Part shown: in pieces, positions 44,985 through 59,082 of the stretch
How positions within the stretch are numbered: position 1 is the first letter of the stretch
Layout of the letters: the number at the start of each line of letters is the position of its first letter
Origin: Cylindrodendrum hubeiense
Taxonomy: Eukaryota; Ascomycota; Sordariomycetes; Hypocreales; Nectriaceae
Assembly (NCBI GenBank): GCA_014621425.1
Contig: JAANBB010000003.1
Span: 248,001 to 312,000 of the forward strand
Direction: 5' to 3'
DNA length: 64,000 bases
The notes under the pieces: generated by a model
Told to the model about the DNA's origin: nothing
The model's input: the letters and a program-made list of their open reading frames with translations, nothing else
Databases searched by the model: none
Translations under genes and position numbers: made by a program

Positions 44985-45479
44985 CTAGTAGCCTAAGCAC
45001 CACGAGTAGTGTGCTGTAGGAGGGTGGAAGAGGGGCCAGGAAATACAACAACCCACCCAGCAAGCGGATTGTAGTGACTGTGGTGATATAAGATGACTAT
45101 GCGTGCGCGATAAGGGTGATTGGGCGGACTGGGGACTTGGGAAATGAACAATATAGACAAGACTAATTGATACTACCTGACAGTATTGTCTGATCAGACC
45201 GGTCACAAGAAAATTCCGCAAAGATAGGCTAACAATACTAAGAATTGAGTACACTACCAATCGGACTAAAAATAGCTGATGAAAGCGACCAATGATGATC
45301 GCGGACAATTCCAACCGCGAAACCTCAATCCCACACTGCGGATCACGATAGCTGAATAATTGGGCTACACCAATGGCCTTAAAGCTTGGCGGAACTTCCA
45401 ATAAGAGGCAGACCAGTACCCGAAGGGCTTGCATCCCAGTTGTCACATAGCAAGGAATACTTCTGAAGGCATCTCCCAC
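44985..45479 (-). CDS. Hypothetical small hydrophobic protein
   Basis: A 164-codon frame directly downstream of the P450 gene on the same strand. The first 100 residues hold two to three hydrophobic stretches (ALRVLVCLLLEV; LVRLVVYSILSIVSLSL). The rest is Ser/Pro-rich and looks non-coding. No family is recognised. It may be part of a spliced membrane-protein gene or chance. Confidence 0.22.
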   Translation of the reverse strand: MGDAFRSIPCYVTTGMQALRVLVCLLLEVPPSFKAIGVAQLFSYRDPQCGIEVSRLELSAIIIGRFHQLFLVRLVVYSILSIVSLSLRNFLVTGLIRQYCQVVSISLVYIVHFPSPQSAQSPLSRTHSHLISPQSLQSACWVGCCISWPLFHPPTAHYSWCLGY

Positions 45480-45618
45480 CGCGACCCGAAAATCCCCAAT
45501 ACAGTATTAGGAAAATCCCCAAGAAGTGAACCATGATATTATTGAATTCTGAACCACCTAAATAGCATCAATATGGGAGACTCGTCTTTGGAGATAACCC
45601 CCACTCTAAGAGGGCTAT

Positions 45619-47589
45619 CTAAGTTTCGAGATTTCTTCTTGTAAACACCAGCTTAAGAGGCGATAATGCCAGCGTGAAGGTGTCTCGTTTTCCGTCCAAA
45701 AATTGCTGTGGGGTTTGATCTGGCGCTAAAGCAATGTCATATTTTCGGAGGATCTGTGCTGTCATATATCTAATTTCCATTAAACCTAGATGTTTTCCGA
45801 TACATGAGTATCGGCCTGAGATGGAAAAAAGAATTAGCATTAGTTGTTAGAGAAGAAAAGCTTATCCGCACCAGCAGAAAATGGAGTAAATATCGACGCA
45901 TCCTTTGTCAACTCTTTTTGTGTGGTCCATCGTTCCGGAACGAAGTCATTAGGCCTTTCGAAAAATCGTGCATCTAATCGTAAGGTGAGTTAGGCAAAGC
46001 TGTAATTTGATACCCCGCGTCAGACATAAAACTTACCTCGGTACATGGTGTGGGAAGGAATTTGGATGATTGTGTTGCCAGGAATGAAAGTATCACCAAT
46101 AGTCAACCCCTCTGGCGGTGTCATTCTCTGGACACCTGATGGAACCGGGGGATGTAAACGAAGAACCTCGTTGATGGCAGCGTCGAGATATGGCAATTTG
46201 GTCAGAGCGCGCACATCTAATTGCTCCTCACTATCCGAGAACACGTCAAACTCTCTCTGCAACACTTTGCAACGCTTTTGGTCAAGTGCCAACTCATAAA
46301 AAAGACATGTTAGAGTTGCTGCCGTTGTGTCACTACTCACGCGTTAGCCTAGCCCGCCGTACTTGGAGGTGATGTATCTAACCTGCCGGCGACCGCAATG
46401 AGATAGGCATCACCGAGCAAATCCATCTCATCTTGGTGAGTGGGGTTTTCTAAACTTTCATGGGTCTCCAGTAACCATGAAAATACATCAGGCAACTCTG
46501 GTTCTGCCTATCCGTGTTTTGTTAGCCCTCAAATGCATCTTGCATCAGTAGGATAAAATCACCTTTCTTCTTTCATCCACCTGAACCTTGACCCAACGCC
46601 AGAACTTTTTATGCTCACTGTTGAGGATTGGCGTTGCTTTAAAGATGGGAAAAAGCCATAGCATGTGACTAAAGAGACCAATATTTGTCATGTCGGCATG
46701 GAGAGATTTCATGAAATAATGTTTGATACCACCTGAAACCATCCCAAAGGATTTTCCCCAGGCCAAATCACCCATAACATCAAAGCTGTAAAAGTTGAAC
46801 CAGTCTGTGATGTTTACTGACATATTTTCCATCGTTTCAAGTTGAGTCATAAAGTTGCCGGTGTGCTTGATCACCCTGGGTTCGTAATTCCGCAGCGCTA
46901 ATCACAACTGTAAGCCTCATATTGACTTGGAAATGCCAGCTGCCTACCTTTGGCGCTGAAACCCCGGTCCCATGTCTTTCTGCGTCTGACATGCTCGCTC
47001 TTGTTTCGAATCATTTGTAACGAGACCATGGGGTGCAATACGTTGTACCATGGCCCTTTAACGCATTTTGATTGAGCTGAGTGGATGATTGAAACAGCAT
47101 TTGGGTCGTTGATGGAAATTTCCGATGGGCCTAGCTTGTAAGTGACTATTTAATGCATACTTTCGGTGACGTACCAATTCTCACATAGTCTCCGTATTTA
47201 TGGTGGAGACGCTGGATCTCTTCGTAAAGATGTAGATTCTTTGCTGAAAGCATGGTGACGTAAAAGTTCGAGAAGCGGGCCATGAAAGGTCCAGGGAAAC
47301 GCCTCAGACGATGAAAGACTCCTCTATAGATCATCATGCTAGACAGAATCCCTAAAAGTAAAATACTCACCAACTGGGATACGGTGGTGAAGCTAATGAG
47401 AAGTGAAGGATAGTCGACGGGAAACAGTTGCCTCAATGCGACGCCTGATGCCATGTAGGACAAAAAGGCGCCACTTACGAGTTTGTTTGTCGCAAGATCC
47501 CATTCTCCTACTCGGAAAAGGCATAGGTGCAACGCGACACCGACGGCAAAAGCTGTCTGCATTGACAGCGTGGATTGATGACCTGTCAT
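45619..47589 (-). CDS. Cytochrome P450 monooxygenase
   Basis: Membrane-anchored haem monooxygenase of 550 residues. Seven exons on the minus strand: 47589-47175, 47130-46948, 46897-46563, 46507-46383, 46332-46037, 45973-45872 and 45815-45619; the first intron is only 44 nt. The N-terminus has two to three hydrophobic segments. RRFPGPFMARFSNF is the Pro hinge, AGSDTTAATLTCLFYE the oxygen-binding I helix (about 351-366), and the K-helix ExxR is in INEVLRLHPPVPSG. PNDFVPERW follows, and the haem loop is FSAGRYSCIGKHLG with Cys490. The style matches fungal P450s near tryprostatin-hydroxylase-like or benzoate-hydroxylase-like enzymes. Its substrate is unknown. It is convergent with a bZIP regulator. 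Decayed copies of its 5' part occur near 60.6-61.5 kb. Confidence 0.9.
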
Positions 47590-49315
47590 GATTGGGTTTG
47601 GATGAGACAGCTACAGCAGGGGAGCATCTTAGAAGGGGACACAGACACGCTTTTGTAGCGAGATTGAAAGGTATCTATGGGTGTGTATGCGGATGTGGGT
47701 TCGATATGCGGTTGACTCTGCCGCCCTGACTCGACACGGACGCCTGCATTGGTTGATGTCTACAACGGGGGACACTGCCCGTGTCACATTGTCTGACTCG
47801 GCTCGGCTCCCGATGCCACACTGCTAGCACCACCGCAGCACGCCCTAGTATTGAAGTAGTAATGCCGTGACAATGCCGCGACAGTGCCGAGCCAACCATT
47901 TATCTGCAAAGAGTGAGGGGAAAGTGCAGGCGTTTAAATGTGGGCCTGTGTCTCCAGCCGCCCCGTCAATCAATCAACTGCTGCTCATTCCCAATGCGAT
48001 TTCTCGGGGACTCACGCAACTTCCGGTAGACCGGAATTACTCCCTTGCAGAAGGTCTATGAGTCATGTACGAAAACTCCTCGATCACCTTTGAGGCCGGG
48101 GTCACCAAGATGAACGAGCGACATAAGAAGAAGGATTGGCTCCGAAACCAATGGTTCAGATTCGGTAGTTGGGGCACAGTCTGACACCTCGAGACTGCAC
48201 ATCTTGGCAGCGCCAGAGACTTGTCAAGATCATTGGAATTACTTAGTCTAGTGATCTGGATGGATCACCGAGAATCACCAGCACATATACTCCACAAGGT
48301 TTAGGCGATATGTTTTGGTTGTCTGCCGGATTTCATATCTGGTACATAGAGTTAACAATTTGTATTGAGGTATATTCATTACTGAAAATTGACTCCTCAG
48401 GGATGAACGGCTCAGGTGTGCCGCCAGGTGTCTCAGCTTCATTCGGTTCCCCGAATGAATTGGTTGCATATGAATGTGCTTGCTGACGGAGTGTCCGAGG
48501 TCGAATACAGAATAACAAAACTTTTCATGTCTCCGGTATTTTATGTTTCAACTGTCTGCGAGACTGAGATGGAAAGGTCCCATGAAATACAAGCTTGTGT
48601 TGGCCAACGATGACTGTGACTCACGAGAGGAGTTGGGCCACATTAACGTCTTTTTAGGCCACAGCGGCGAGGCTTGATGGGACTAGAAAGTGCAGCGTAT
48701 GGAACCAAGAATATGCACGGATAGGAGATCACAAACTAAATGAAGTTCAACACGCCAGGAGTCTCCACACTTTTAGACACATGATGATGTGGCCGGCACA
48801 TGCACGGCCAATCTTCTTAGTCAAGATGAGCGGCAGGCACCATTTTATGTCGCGAGTGACCTGGGCCTGATGCCTCAAGTTGCGTCGTTTATCCAGCAAG
48901 CCAACCCTAGCCAAGCAGTGTGCCAATTTGACCTGGAGCCGGCATCATTCGATAACCAGCCTGCTGTTGCTCGCTGTCTCCTAGAGCGGAGAACAACCCT
49001 ACACGATACCGCCTTTCTCCGCCATGAGATAGGACAGCCGACTAAGCATGGCTACTTGCCGAGAGACATCAGTATATTCGACCGAGGGCGAGATGACTCT
49101 TTACCTTGGTACAAGTAATTCTTGCCTTTGCTAGCCCGTCACGATTTTGCTCTCTAACTCTCAGGGACTCATACCCTGCTACCCGTACTTCCTTCGGTAC
49201 ACTACAGCAATCTTTCATCGAATGCTGGAGCAGTTCAAAAAAGTCTTCCGGGACCAGAGTTAGCTCTTGGTTCAAATTCCATGTAGGGGATTAAATTACA
49301 AGCTCATATTAAGTT
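47590..49315. other. Long intergenic region (1.7 kb) with a possible ankyrin-like remnant
   Basis: The P450 promoter lies at 47590-48000; its part 47860-47990 is also found, decayed, at about 60885-61015. It contains a short tandem of tgccgtgacaa/tgccgcgacag at about 47865-47890. A plus-strand frame at 48789-49118 has no ATG at its head. It reads APFYVASDLGLMPQVASFIQ, weakly like an ankyrin repeat, so it may be a gene remnant. Confidence 0.3.
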
Positions 49316-51624
49316 TCAACTCTCTGGAGTCCAATCTTCCGTGCTAAAGTCCGGCCAGTACAATCCCTGAGAATAAGAATCATAGACAGAGCCGTCTAAA
49401 AACTGCAAATCAAGGACCGGTTGCGCTAACAGTTCCTGTATTGACGGTTCAATCAAGGCCGTACCCCCCGCCGCCGTTTGCGTCGGAATAGTCTGACCGA
49501 GCGGTGGCAAAAGCCCTGCAAGTCCTACCTCGTCAGTCTGGCGAAGGGTCTCCATTGCAGTTCTTCTTTTGACGTAAACCGCCTCCAGGGCTGCCTTGAT
49601 CGCATCCACATGCCGGCAGTACTCCTGCGCGGCAAAGCTTCCAGCGTCTTTGAGCTGCGAGAGAAACCTGGCTGCTTCCTGAAACGACTCCTTGTCACTG
49701 CGACTGTCCTTTGCATCCAACAAGCTCGAGACAGCCAAGACCGTAAGTGCAGAGAATAAGTACTCTGTATAAAAATAGTCGAATGTAGCAAAAGAGCCGT
49801 CAATCCAGTTGTCGGTGAGAAGCTGGATTGACTGCCGCGCACATCGGATACACGCTTCCGAAAGTGTGATAGCGCTTGCAGGGACCCGATACTCACTCAC
49901 CGGTGCCGATGAAGCCCACGATGACACATGAATCCTCAGCACGTGAAGTAATACGGGGCGAGTTGCTACGATAGCACACTCAAATCAGTTAGCTGGTATA
50001 TCGATAGCTACTACATGCCGACCAATACTCACTTGGTTGAAGCATAGATGGAGTGGCACCGGTCTTGGACTGGTAGATGTTATGCTTGAAGTATTAATGT
50101 GTAGGTGAGTCGGCAAGTCCTCGACCCAGGTTCCAAGGTCCTTCAATGCACGCTGAACCCTAGCCGAGAGAGGTACATCTTGGTTCTTTTGTCCATATAT
50201 AGAGCGAACCACTTTGTTGACAAGGCTTGCCAATCGCAAATTCGCAATGTAGTATGCCGCGTCGGGAAAATCACTGGCAATCGTTTCGGCAACAGAAAGA
50301 TTGGAAGGCAAGTCGACCTCGATGTCATCGTCGTGAATTGCGGAAGGATGACCCAGCTTAGATGCCCAAATTCGGTCGAATATGTACGTGGTCCAAAACA
50401 CGCGTCGCCGGTGTTCTCGAGCTTCTAGATCACGTAGTTGCGATACCGGTATGTTCAGGTGGAGACCCATAACGATGGCCATACGCATGGCCGTTCCAGA
50501 TAGGGTGAAGGCACTATATCTCCGATTCAGAGCTAAAGAATAGAACGACTAGAGACGGTCAGAGGTAAAAAGGTAGCATTTTGATCAATACTTACAAGGA
50601 GATTCAAAATCTCAATCGTGTCGATACCTGGGCTTTCTTCAAGCACGCCAAGCATTCTAGACGCTTTTGCAAAATAGGCCATGCCAGGGAACTCTTTATC
50701 CGACCCTACGGATCTGGTCGAGTACAACTCCCCGACAGCAAATAGTGCCCAGAACTTACACCTTAGGGCTGAATTACCCCATGCAGGATCATGGATGCTC
50801 TGTTCGAGGCTCTCCAACACTGAGCTTCGACGAACGATGTAGTAGCATCGACTAACACGCCTCAGAGATGCTTCGACTAGAAATCTGGCGCGCGATGGAC
50901 TAGGCCATGCGACTTCCGACTCGGCCAGTGACAGCAGCTCCTGGTCTGTTGCATAGTTGACACGCATCATGTGCTTAGGCTGGGGAACGTGTGGATCGGA
51001 AATGGCTTGGCGGAAACGGGTTGCGAAGGCGGCGTCTGCGGCTTCTCCGATGAGAATTGGCGTGTGTGAGCCGTTCTTGCTGCCGAACCATGGCCTAACA
51101 TCAAGTGTTGCATTCCGCGAGGGGTCTCCATCGTCGACGCAGGGCCTCCGGGGCGATGGCGACCTGATCCTACTAGGAGGCCTGTCGGGAATAACTGCAT
51201 TGCTCTGTGGCAGATTATTACCAACTTGACTCTTGAGTCGTTGGATCTCGTCGAGCAACCCGGCAACATAGCTACATTTTGTGAGTAACGGCATAAATAA
51301 AAACGGCGGTGTGCCTAGACTTACGTATGTGTCACTTTCACCTGTCTCTCCCGACGCGGGTACGTGCAATCGGGGCCTTTGCCCGCTTGCTGGCAGTTCC
51401 GACATGGGTCTCCTCCAGAGCACTTCACTTTCCTAGAGTGGCATCGACGACATCTGCGATTCGTTAGCTAGTCATCTTCAACGCCTGAGCGATTAGTGCC
51501 ACGAGGGATCTGACGCCGTAGATTTGAGCTTTCCCCAGGGAACGGAGGCCGGAGGCGTGCCATCCCTGTAGTGGGGAGTGGGGAGCGAGGGCTCGACGGC
51601 CGATGTGTCCGAGACCTTGGACAT
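49316..51624 (-). CDS. Zn2Cys6 fungal-specific transcription factor
   Basis: Regulator of 697 residues. Exons on the minus strand are 51624-51515, 51453-51325, 51271-50596, 50548-50033 and 49978-49316. The first intron ends gctaacgaatcgcag and joins KLKSTA|CRRCHSRKVKC. This gives a zinc cluster with Cys at 38, 41, 48, 54, 57 and 66 (CX2CX6CX5CX2CX8C). A coiled coil follows (VAGLLDEIQRLKSQV). The middle homology region holds FWALFAVGELYSTRS, AMRMAIVMGLHLNIP and EHRRRVFWTTYIFDRIWASK. NWIDGSFATFDYFYTEYLFS lies near the end. The start at 51624 rests on a GTCAGA donor and is the least certain junction. It is divergent from the DJ-1 family gene, 797 bp away. Confidence 0.88.
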
Positions 51625-52420
51625 GCTGCTATGACAAAGCGCAATTGGGTCGTAATATTATACTTCTTCTGTCTCACAAGTCCGAAAGCAACAATGCCTG
51701 CCTACAGGAGAATGATGAAGATGCCGAACGCCGCCCCAGTTTCGTATGGGGCCGGATTGCACCAGAACAGGGCCAGCGCCGCATAATATCGGCCTCACAA
51801 CTCTCGACCGAGATGAGTCAGCGCATATCTCGGTAAACAGTCAGGTTGCCGAGCTATTTTCCCGGCATCTTACTTTTTGCCGGGCCTTTACTCCACCACG
51901 TTCGAGTACTGCCGCTATTCTGCAAACTCATTAGTGCAGTTAATACTGGGGCCGTCTCATGTCTGTCTGAGATGCTCGCGTGCCTACCCCGTGTCGTTTT
52001 GCCTCAGCTCCCTCGAGTGACCTAGAAATTAAAGGAGTTTGGTAGAATAAAACACTATCCGTACCGGATGACAAATTCTGAGCATCTCACTATCGGTGGC
52101 GAATCAGCATTATGTGAGACCGGCGCGCTGAGCTGCCGTGCCTAGTATTTGCTCAAACGTGCGCAATTGCCTCACTAGGACGTGGCCAATCGGTGAGTTC
52201 TCTTCATTCCCACAAACTTGGACTTTTGCCATGCTTGGTTGCGTATCCGATCGATAATACCGCATCCTCCCGTTCGTGTCCTTGCAACAACCTAGGTTTC
52301 GACTGCACCAAGCCTTTAGAGACGCACTAGAACAGCCAAGCTTCACCCTCCAGTTCGCATCAAGTGTGTATTGCCCCACACGGAAGATCTGCAGCGCTGT
52401 GGACGAACAGGGCAACAGAT
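51625..52420. promoter_or_regulatory. Divergent intergenic region between Zn2Cys6 regulator and DJ-1 gene
   Basis: This 796-bp gap holds both promoters. Short overlapping frames show no family. CCGG/CGG words are frequent around 51850-51895, but no clear paired CGG site was identified. Confidence 0.35.
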
Positions 52421-53204
52421 ATGACAGCTCCACCCTCCGCCAACGCGCAGATGGAAACCAAACTACCAAAAAACTACGGCATAGTTGTGTTCAGAGCCTT
52501 TGAGATGCTCGATGTGTTTGGGCCGCTCAATGCGTTGGGCATGCTCGCAAAGCTACGCCAGCTCAACCTGTACATCATCTCCGACACGCTGGACTTGGTG
52601 ACGACTGAGCCCATGACCGCTTCTATGAACTCCAAGAACTCAAGCTTTGTAAGTGAATTCGAAGCACTAAACATGATTGGCCTGTTCTCTGACCCTAAAT
52701 TAGTTTCCCCAAATACAACCCACACATACCTTCGAGACCGTCCCCGACGATCTTGACGTGCTTATTATTCCCGGAGGACTTGGCGTTCGGTCGCCTCATC
52801 TCTCTCCAACAATCGCGTATGTCACCAACATGTATCCGAAGCTGAAATACCTCATTTCAATCTGCACCGGTGCCGTCATCGCATCCAAGGCGGGCATTCT
52901 TGATGGCCGTCGAGCCACCACGAACAAGGCCTCCTGGTCGAGCACTATTGCCAATGGCCCCAATGTGGATTGGGTGCCTCACGCGCGCTGGGTAGTGGAT
53001 GGCAATATCTGGACATCATCTGGTATTTCAGCCGGTATTGACGTGACGCTTGCATTTATCGAAGAGGTTTACGGAAGCGACAACGCAACCTACATATCAA
53101 ATATGATGGAGTACGAGCGGCACACTGATCCTAGCTGGGACCCATTTTCAGAGAAGTTCGGGGTTGAACAAGGGCAAGAGAAGAAGAGGTCGACGAATTT
53201 GTAA
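52421..53204 (+). CDS. DJ-1/PfpI family protein (isonitrile-hydratase-like)
   Basis: Class I glutamine-amidotransferase-like protein of 242 residues; exons 52421-52648 and 52704-53204. The N-terminal strand is YGIVVFRAFEMLDVFGPLNA. PDDLDVLIIPGGLGVRS follows, with the family's acidic residue region upstream. The nucleophile elbow is LISICTGAVIASKAG with Cys130. NVDWVPHARWVVDGNIWTSS and SAGIDVTLAFIEEVYG are the usual end. This pattern is shared by fungal proteins near isonitrile hydratase (InhA) and by AraC-type N-terminal domains; no DNA-binding part is attached. The ATG at 52451 would also give a complete domain. It converges on the sulfatase with a 74-bp gap. Confidence 0.87.
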
Positions 53205-53278
53205 ATTAAACTCTAAGCGTCTAATGATTTAAATATATTAATCTACCATTCCATCCGAGGTTCAGCACCCTAACCCAT

Positions 53279-55468
<2,190 letters not shown>

Positions 55469-58169
55469 ATGCGTACTCGATCCGAAATGGTACAAGGCAT
55501 ACCCTCGGCTACAGTCATGACACCGAATCTATCGACTTCCGAGAGCCACGCGGAAGAGGCAGTGGCCGCACTGCAGCAGCCTAGCCCGGCCAATGGCAAC
55601 AGAAGGCGGAGAAAAGAAGGGTACCGATCCAAGAATGGCTGCTTGGAGTGCAGAGCGAGAAAGGTGAGCTTGTTTCCGGAGAGGTTGAATCTGGCCAACT
55701 CCAGTTATACAGTCACGGAGACTAAGGTCAACTAGGTCAAGTGCGATGAAAGACGAGGTGGATGCCTCACATGTTCCAGACTAGGCTTCAGTTGCAGCTT
55801 CTCCCCCACAGCTGGTAAGTGAAGTGTGGTTTTGAAGGTCAATACAGATACCGAAGACGACTCGACTGCAGATTCAACCATCAGAACTGACATACCGAAG
55901 ATGTAGATGCTTCTATTGTTGGTGGCAATAAGCCGCCAAAGAAGCGGGTTCGTCGGGCCTGCGCTCTTTGCCGAGCCCAGAAACTTCGGTGCTCGGGAGA
56001 CTTGCCGAGATGCGAACGGTGTTTGTCCAAAGAGTTGACATGCGTCTATCAACTCGGCCGGCACATGACAGATGGCGACGAACAAGGGCGCAATGGCGAG
56101 GGAAGTCCTACAGAGTCTACAGCACAGCGGGGAACCAGCTTGTCATTGGCTACCACGTCTTCAGAACAAGGACAGCGACAAAGCGGGCCACGGTCAGCAA
56201 CACCAACGCCAACGGCGACACCCTCGTCTCCACCAAGAGGAGTCGATGCATCCAAAGCCATCGTCCAGCAGCACATCGATGCCTTCTTCCAGTTTGTTTA
56301 TCCCAGTGGCACTTTCAACTTCATCCACCGCGGGTCCTTCCTCCGATCGTGGCATAATGGCAAGATGTCACCCAGCCTCCTCCGCACAGTCGTTGGCGTA
56401 GCTTCGCGGTTCATGGATCTTGACCAGGGTCCGGGGAGAAAGTGGGTTGAGGAGTCAGAGCGCGAAGTCCTCGCCGACTTAGATCTCATCTCAATCCCAA
56501 AGCTTCAGATCCTGTTGCTGCTCATCTTCGACCGCACCGGCGCTGCTAAATTATCGGCCGCTTGGTACCTGATATCCCTCGCGGCGCGGATTGCGCATGG
56601 ACTGAAGTTTGGACTACCCACAAACGCCGTGCCATTCACAAATCAAGAATGTCGCCGACGACTCATGTGGTGCATCTACTGCCTGGATAAACTCGCATGC
56701 ATCGACACTAACCATGACGCAAGCTATCCCCCGCTGTGCCCACGTTCTTTTATCAGCATCCAGCTTCCCTGTGACGAGCGCTCATTTCAACTAGAATTCG
56801 AATGCGAGACCCACTCACTGGATGATTTGGCCCGAAACTGTCACGATAATGCTGCTAGACTTGGGGCTACTGCGTATTTGGTCCGGGTTCTAGACCTCTG
56901 GGAACAGATTCAGACCTTTTGCCACAGGACCAAACAAGCAAACAGACGCGTCTGGCCACGAAATGGAGATGCGGAATTTTGGCGCCTAGAGCAGGAACTT
57001 TCAGAGCTCTCGGCCAATCTGCCGCCCGAGATGCAAGATTCGGAACGTGCTGTGTACATCCGAGCCAACACGCAGGAGAGCAACGTTTATATCATGGTTC
57101 AGACTTGGCTGCGCACATGTTGGTGTGAGCTTATGGGAACTTTTCTCTTCTCGACCTCCACTATGGTGGAATCCTCGCCTCACACCCCGTCGGAATTTGT
57201 GGCAAACTGCCGTCGTGTTCTCATAGAAAACGCTGTTGCGCTACAACAATTTTGGTCCCGCATTCAAGCGACGCAGGGACTATCGAGGAGATTCTTCGTC
57301 ACCGACTGGAACATTGCACCTTGCGTCTATAGAAACACGCAGGCTTTTCTGTATATCTGGGAAGCAGCACCAGCATTGTTATCGAATAGCAGAGCCACTG
57401 TGGAGGCTGCTCTGCGACTCAACCTTGACATACTTGCTTCTTTGAAGGGGGTGAGCGAGTATGTCACTCGATGGGTGAGGGTTACTCTTTTGCTCACAAT
57501 ATCATTTGCTAACGCAATATTGAAGCATAGTAAGATTTCGGATCTCATCACGGCCGCCAACTTTCTAGATGTCATTAGTCCCGAAGAGTGTAATGATTCG
57601 GAGTCAAGGTAAGCCCATAGCCTGTTTTTTGTATTCTCAAAGATACTTATGACGACAATTCTAGGACACTGCCGCGCTCTGATCCACATCTCACAATCGA
57701 AGACGTCCTCGTTTCAACACGTCATCACGAAGATGCCCGCTTCCCGAGGGGAACTGGCTTCCGAGTCCCCAAAGAACCCGTTGCCGAGCCACAACCATTC
57801 GCTTCTTCATTGACTGTGGTTGGAACGACTAGCCGTGGTTATTCGCAGCCACAAGACCCAAGCGCAGGAGCTACGTCCATGGTTGATGACATCCAACGAC
57901 ACATTTTAGCAAACCCTGTAGTAGAAGCACCGCTCATTCCATTGGGGCAGCGGCCGGCACTATCGACGCCGTGGGATGCACCAGAACATGCCCATGCATC
58001 ACATATTGCACTTGATGCTGACAACGAGGCAATGGCGGCATTCTATGCCCAGGTGCTGTACGATGATGATGGGAGTACGGAGTTTGGCGTATCACCGGAG
58101 ATTCTTGACTCTCTACTCTACCCAGGGTCAATGCGGGATGGAAGGGCTAATGTTGCTGGGTTTTATTAA
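55469..58169 (+). CDS. Transcription factor with two Zn2Cys6 clusters
   Basis: Predicted regulator of 826 residues; exons 55469-55663, 55736-55814, 55907-57608 and 57665-58169. The first zinc cluster spans exons 1-2 with Cys 58, 61, 68, 75, 78 and 85 (GCLECRARK|VKCDERRGGCLTC). The second, in exon 3, has Cys 110, 113, 120, 127, 130 and 137 (RRACALCRAQKLRC, then LPRCERCLSKELTC). Both have CX2CX6CX6CX2CX6C spacing. A fungal-trans domain follows (FLRSWHNGKMSPSLLRTVVG, SLAARIAHGLKFGLPTN, RRRLMWCIYCLDKLACI). No ATG could start a separate gene at the second cluster, because a stop lies just upstream in that frame. The long third intron (92 nt) is the weakest junction. It is head-to-head with the sulfatase. 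Confidence 0.85.
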
Positions 58170-59082
58170 AGTAATTTTTGTCCGAACATAAATGGCGAAG
58201 GTCAGCAGCGCAATGTATCTCCTGTGATAGAATTCCTCCTGATGTCATTGTCTCCGTGTCTGAAGAAACTTCCGACTGGGTCGGGAATCGGCTAAAGTGG
58301 CGACTGCAGGTCATGGCCTTGCCACCGCTATTCCATGCAAGACCCTTAATCCGTCCGCCTCTCTGTAGCCCTCTCTACGGAAGCTAAAAGTGCAGTACAC
58401 ACATCGGGTTGCGACTTGCAGCTGGGGTACATCTCATACTGGTCTTCGGAGTAGTGGATGTCTATTCTAACTGGGTAAGCTGTGGACGGATGAAATCTGT
58501 CTCGGCTGCTATGTGTTAATCCGACCATGTTCCGCAGCACAAATATATTCAACTTTTCCAATCAAATCTTCAGTTTCACCGGATTTCAAGGCAGCCACTA
58601 GTGACTGCGGCATTATTAAAGCGACCATAACGTTGGTGTTTATCTTTTCGGCGCTTGATATTTGGGCCAACGGGCAGCAGTCTTGGGCTACTCATCATCT
58701 TCGTCTGCTTCTTCTCTCTCTCTTTGCACCTATTTTAAGCTATCCCGGCTCTCGAAAGCGGTGACATGCGAGGTGCCAGTCTCAATGTGGCTCTTGTCTC
58801 GATTTACATCAACGCAGCTGCCTCTGCTCATTCATGGAAGGCGATGCCTAGGTTCAAACGCTGATCCACAACCTCCTTGAATCCACATTCAGCTCTAAAA
58901 AGTGGCCCACACTTGCCGACACCCGATTTTGTGTTGGAGCTCGAGACGCGCTCTGCCGGGAACGCCAATATTTATCTCAGATGGCCCCTCGGTTTTTTCA
59001 GTCAAGAATCACAATTTTCTTTTAGCTCGGTAAAAGCAACTTGGAAGATCCCAGGTTCTTTCAGATCCTCCATCACGAAAAC
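58170..59082. other. Intergenic region (0.9 kb), no gene seen
   Basis: No frame with family similarity. The region holds the regulator 3' end and the promoter of the shikimate-kinase-like gene. A pyrimidine-rich stretch (cttcttctctctctctttgc) lies at about 58711-58730. Confidence 0.3.

Noticed and set aside
48789..49118. Ankyrin-repeat gene
   Set aside because: Only one weak repeat-like stretch, no ATG at the head, no second repeat; kept only as a possible remnant in the gap description.
55907..58169. A separate regulator gene starting at the second zinc cluster
   Set aside because: There is no in-frame ATG before the cluster and a stop codon lies directly upstream; the upstream exons splice in phase.
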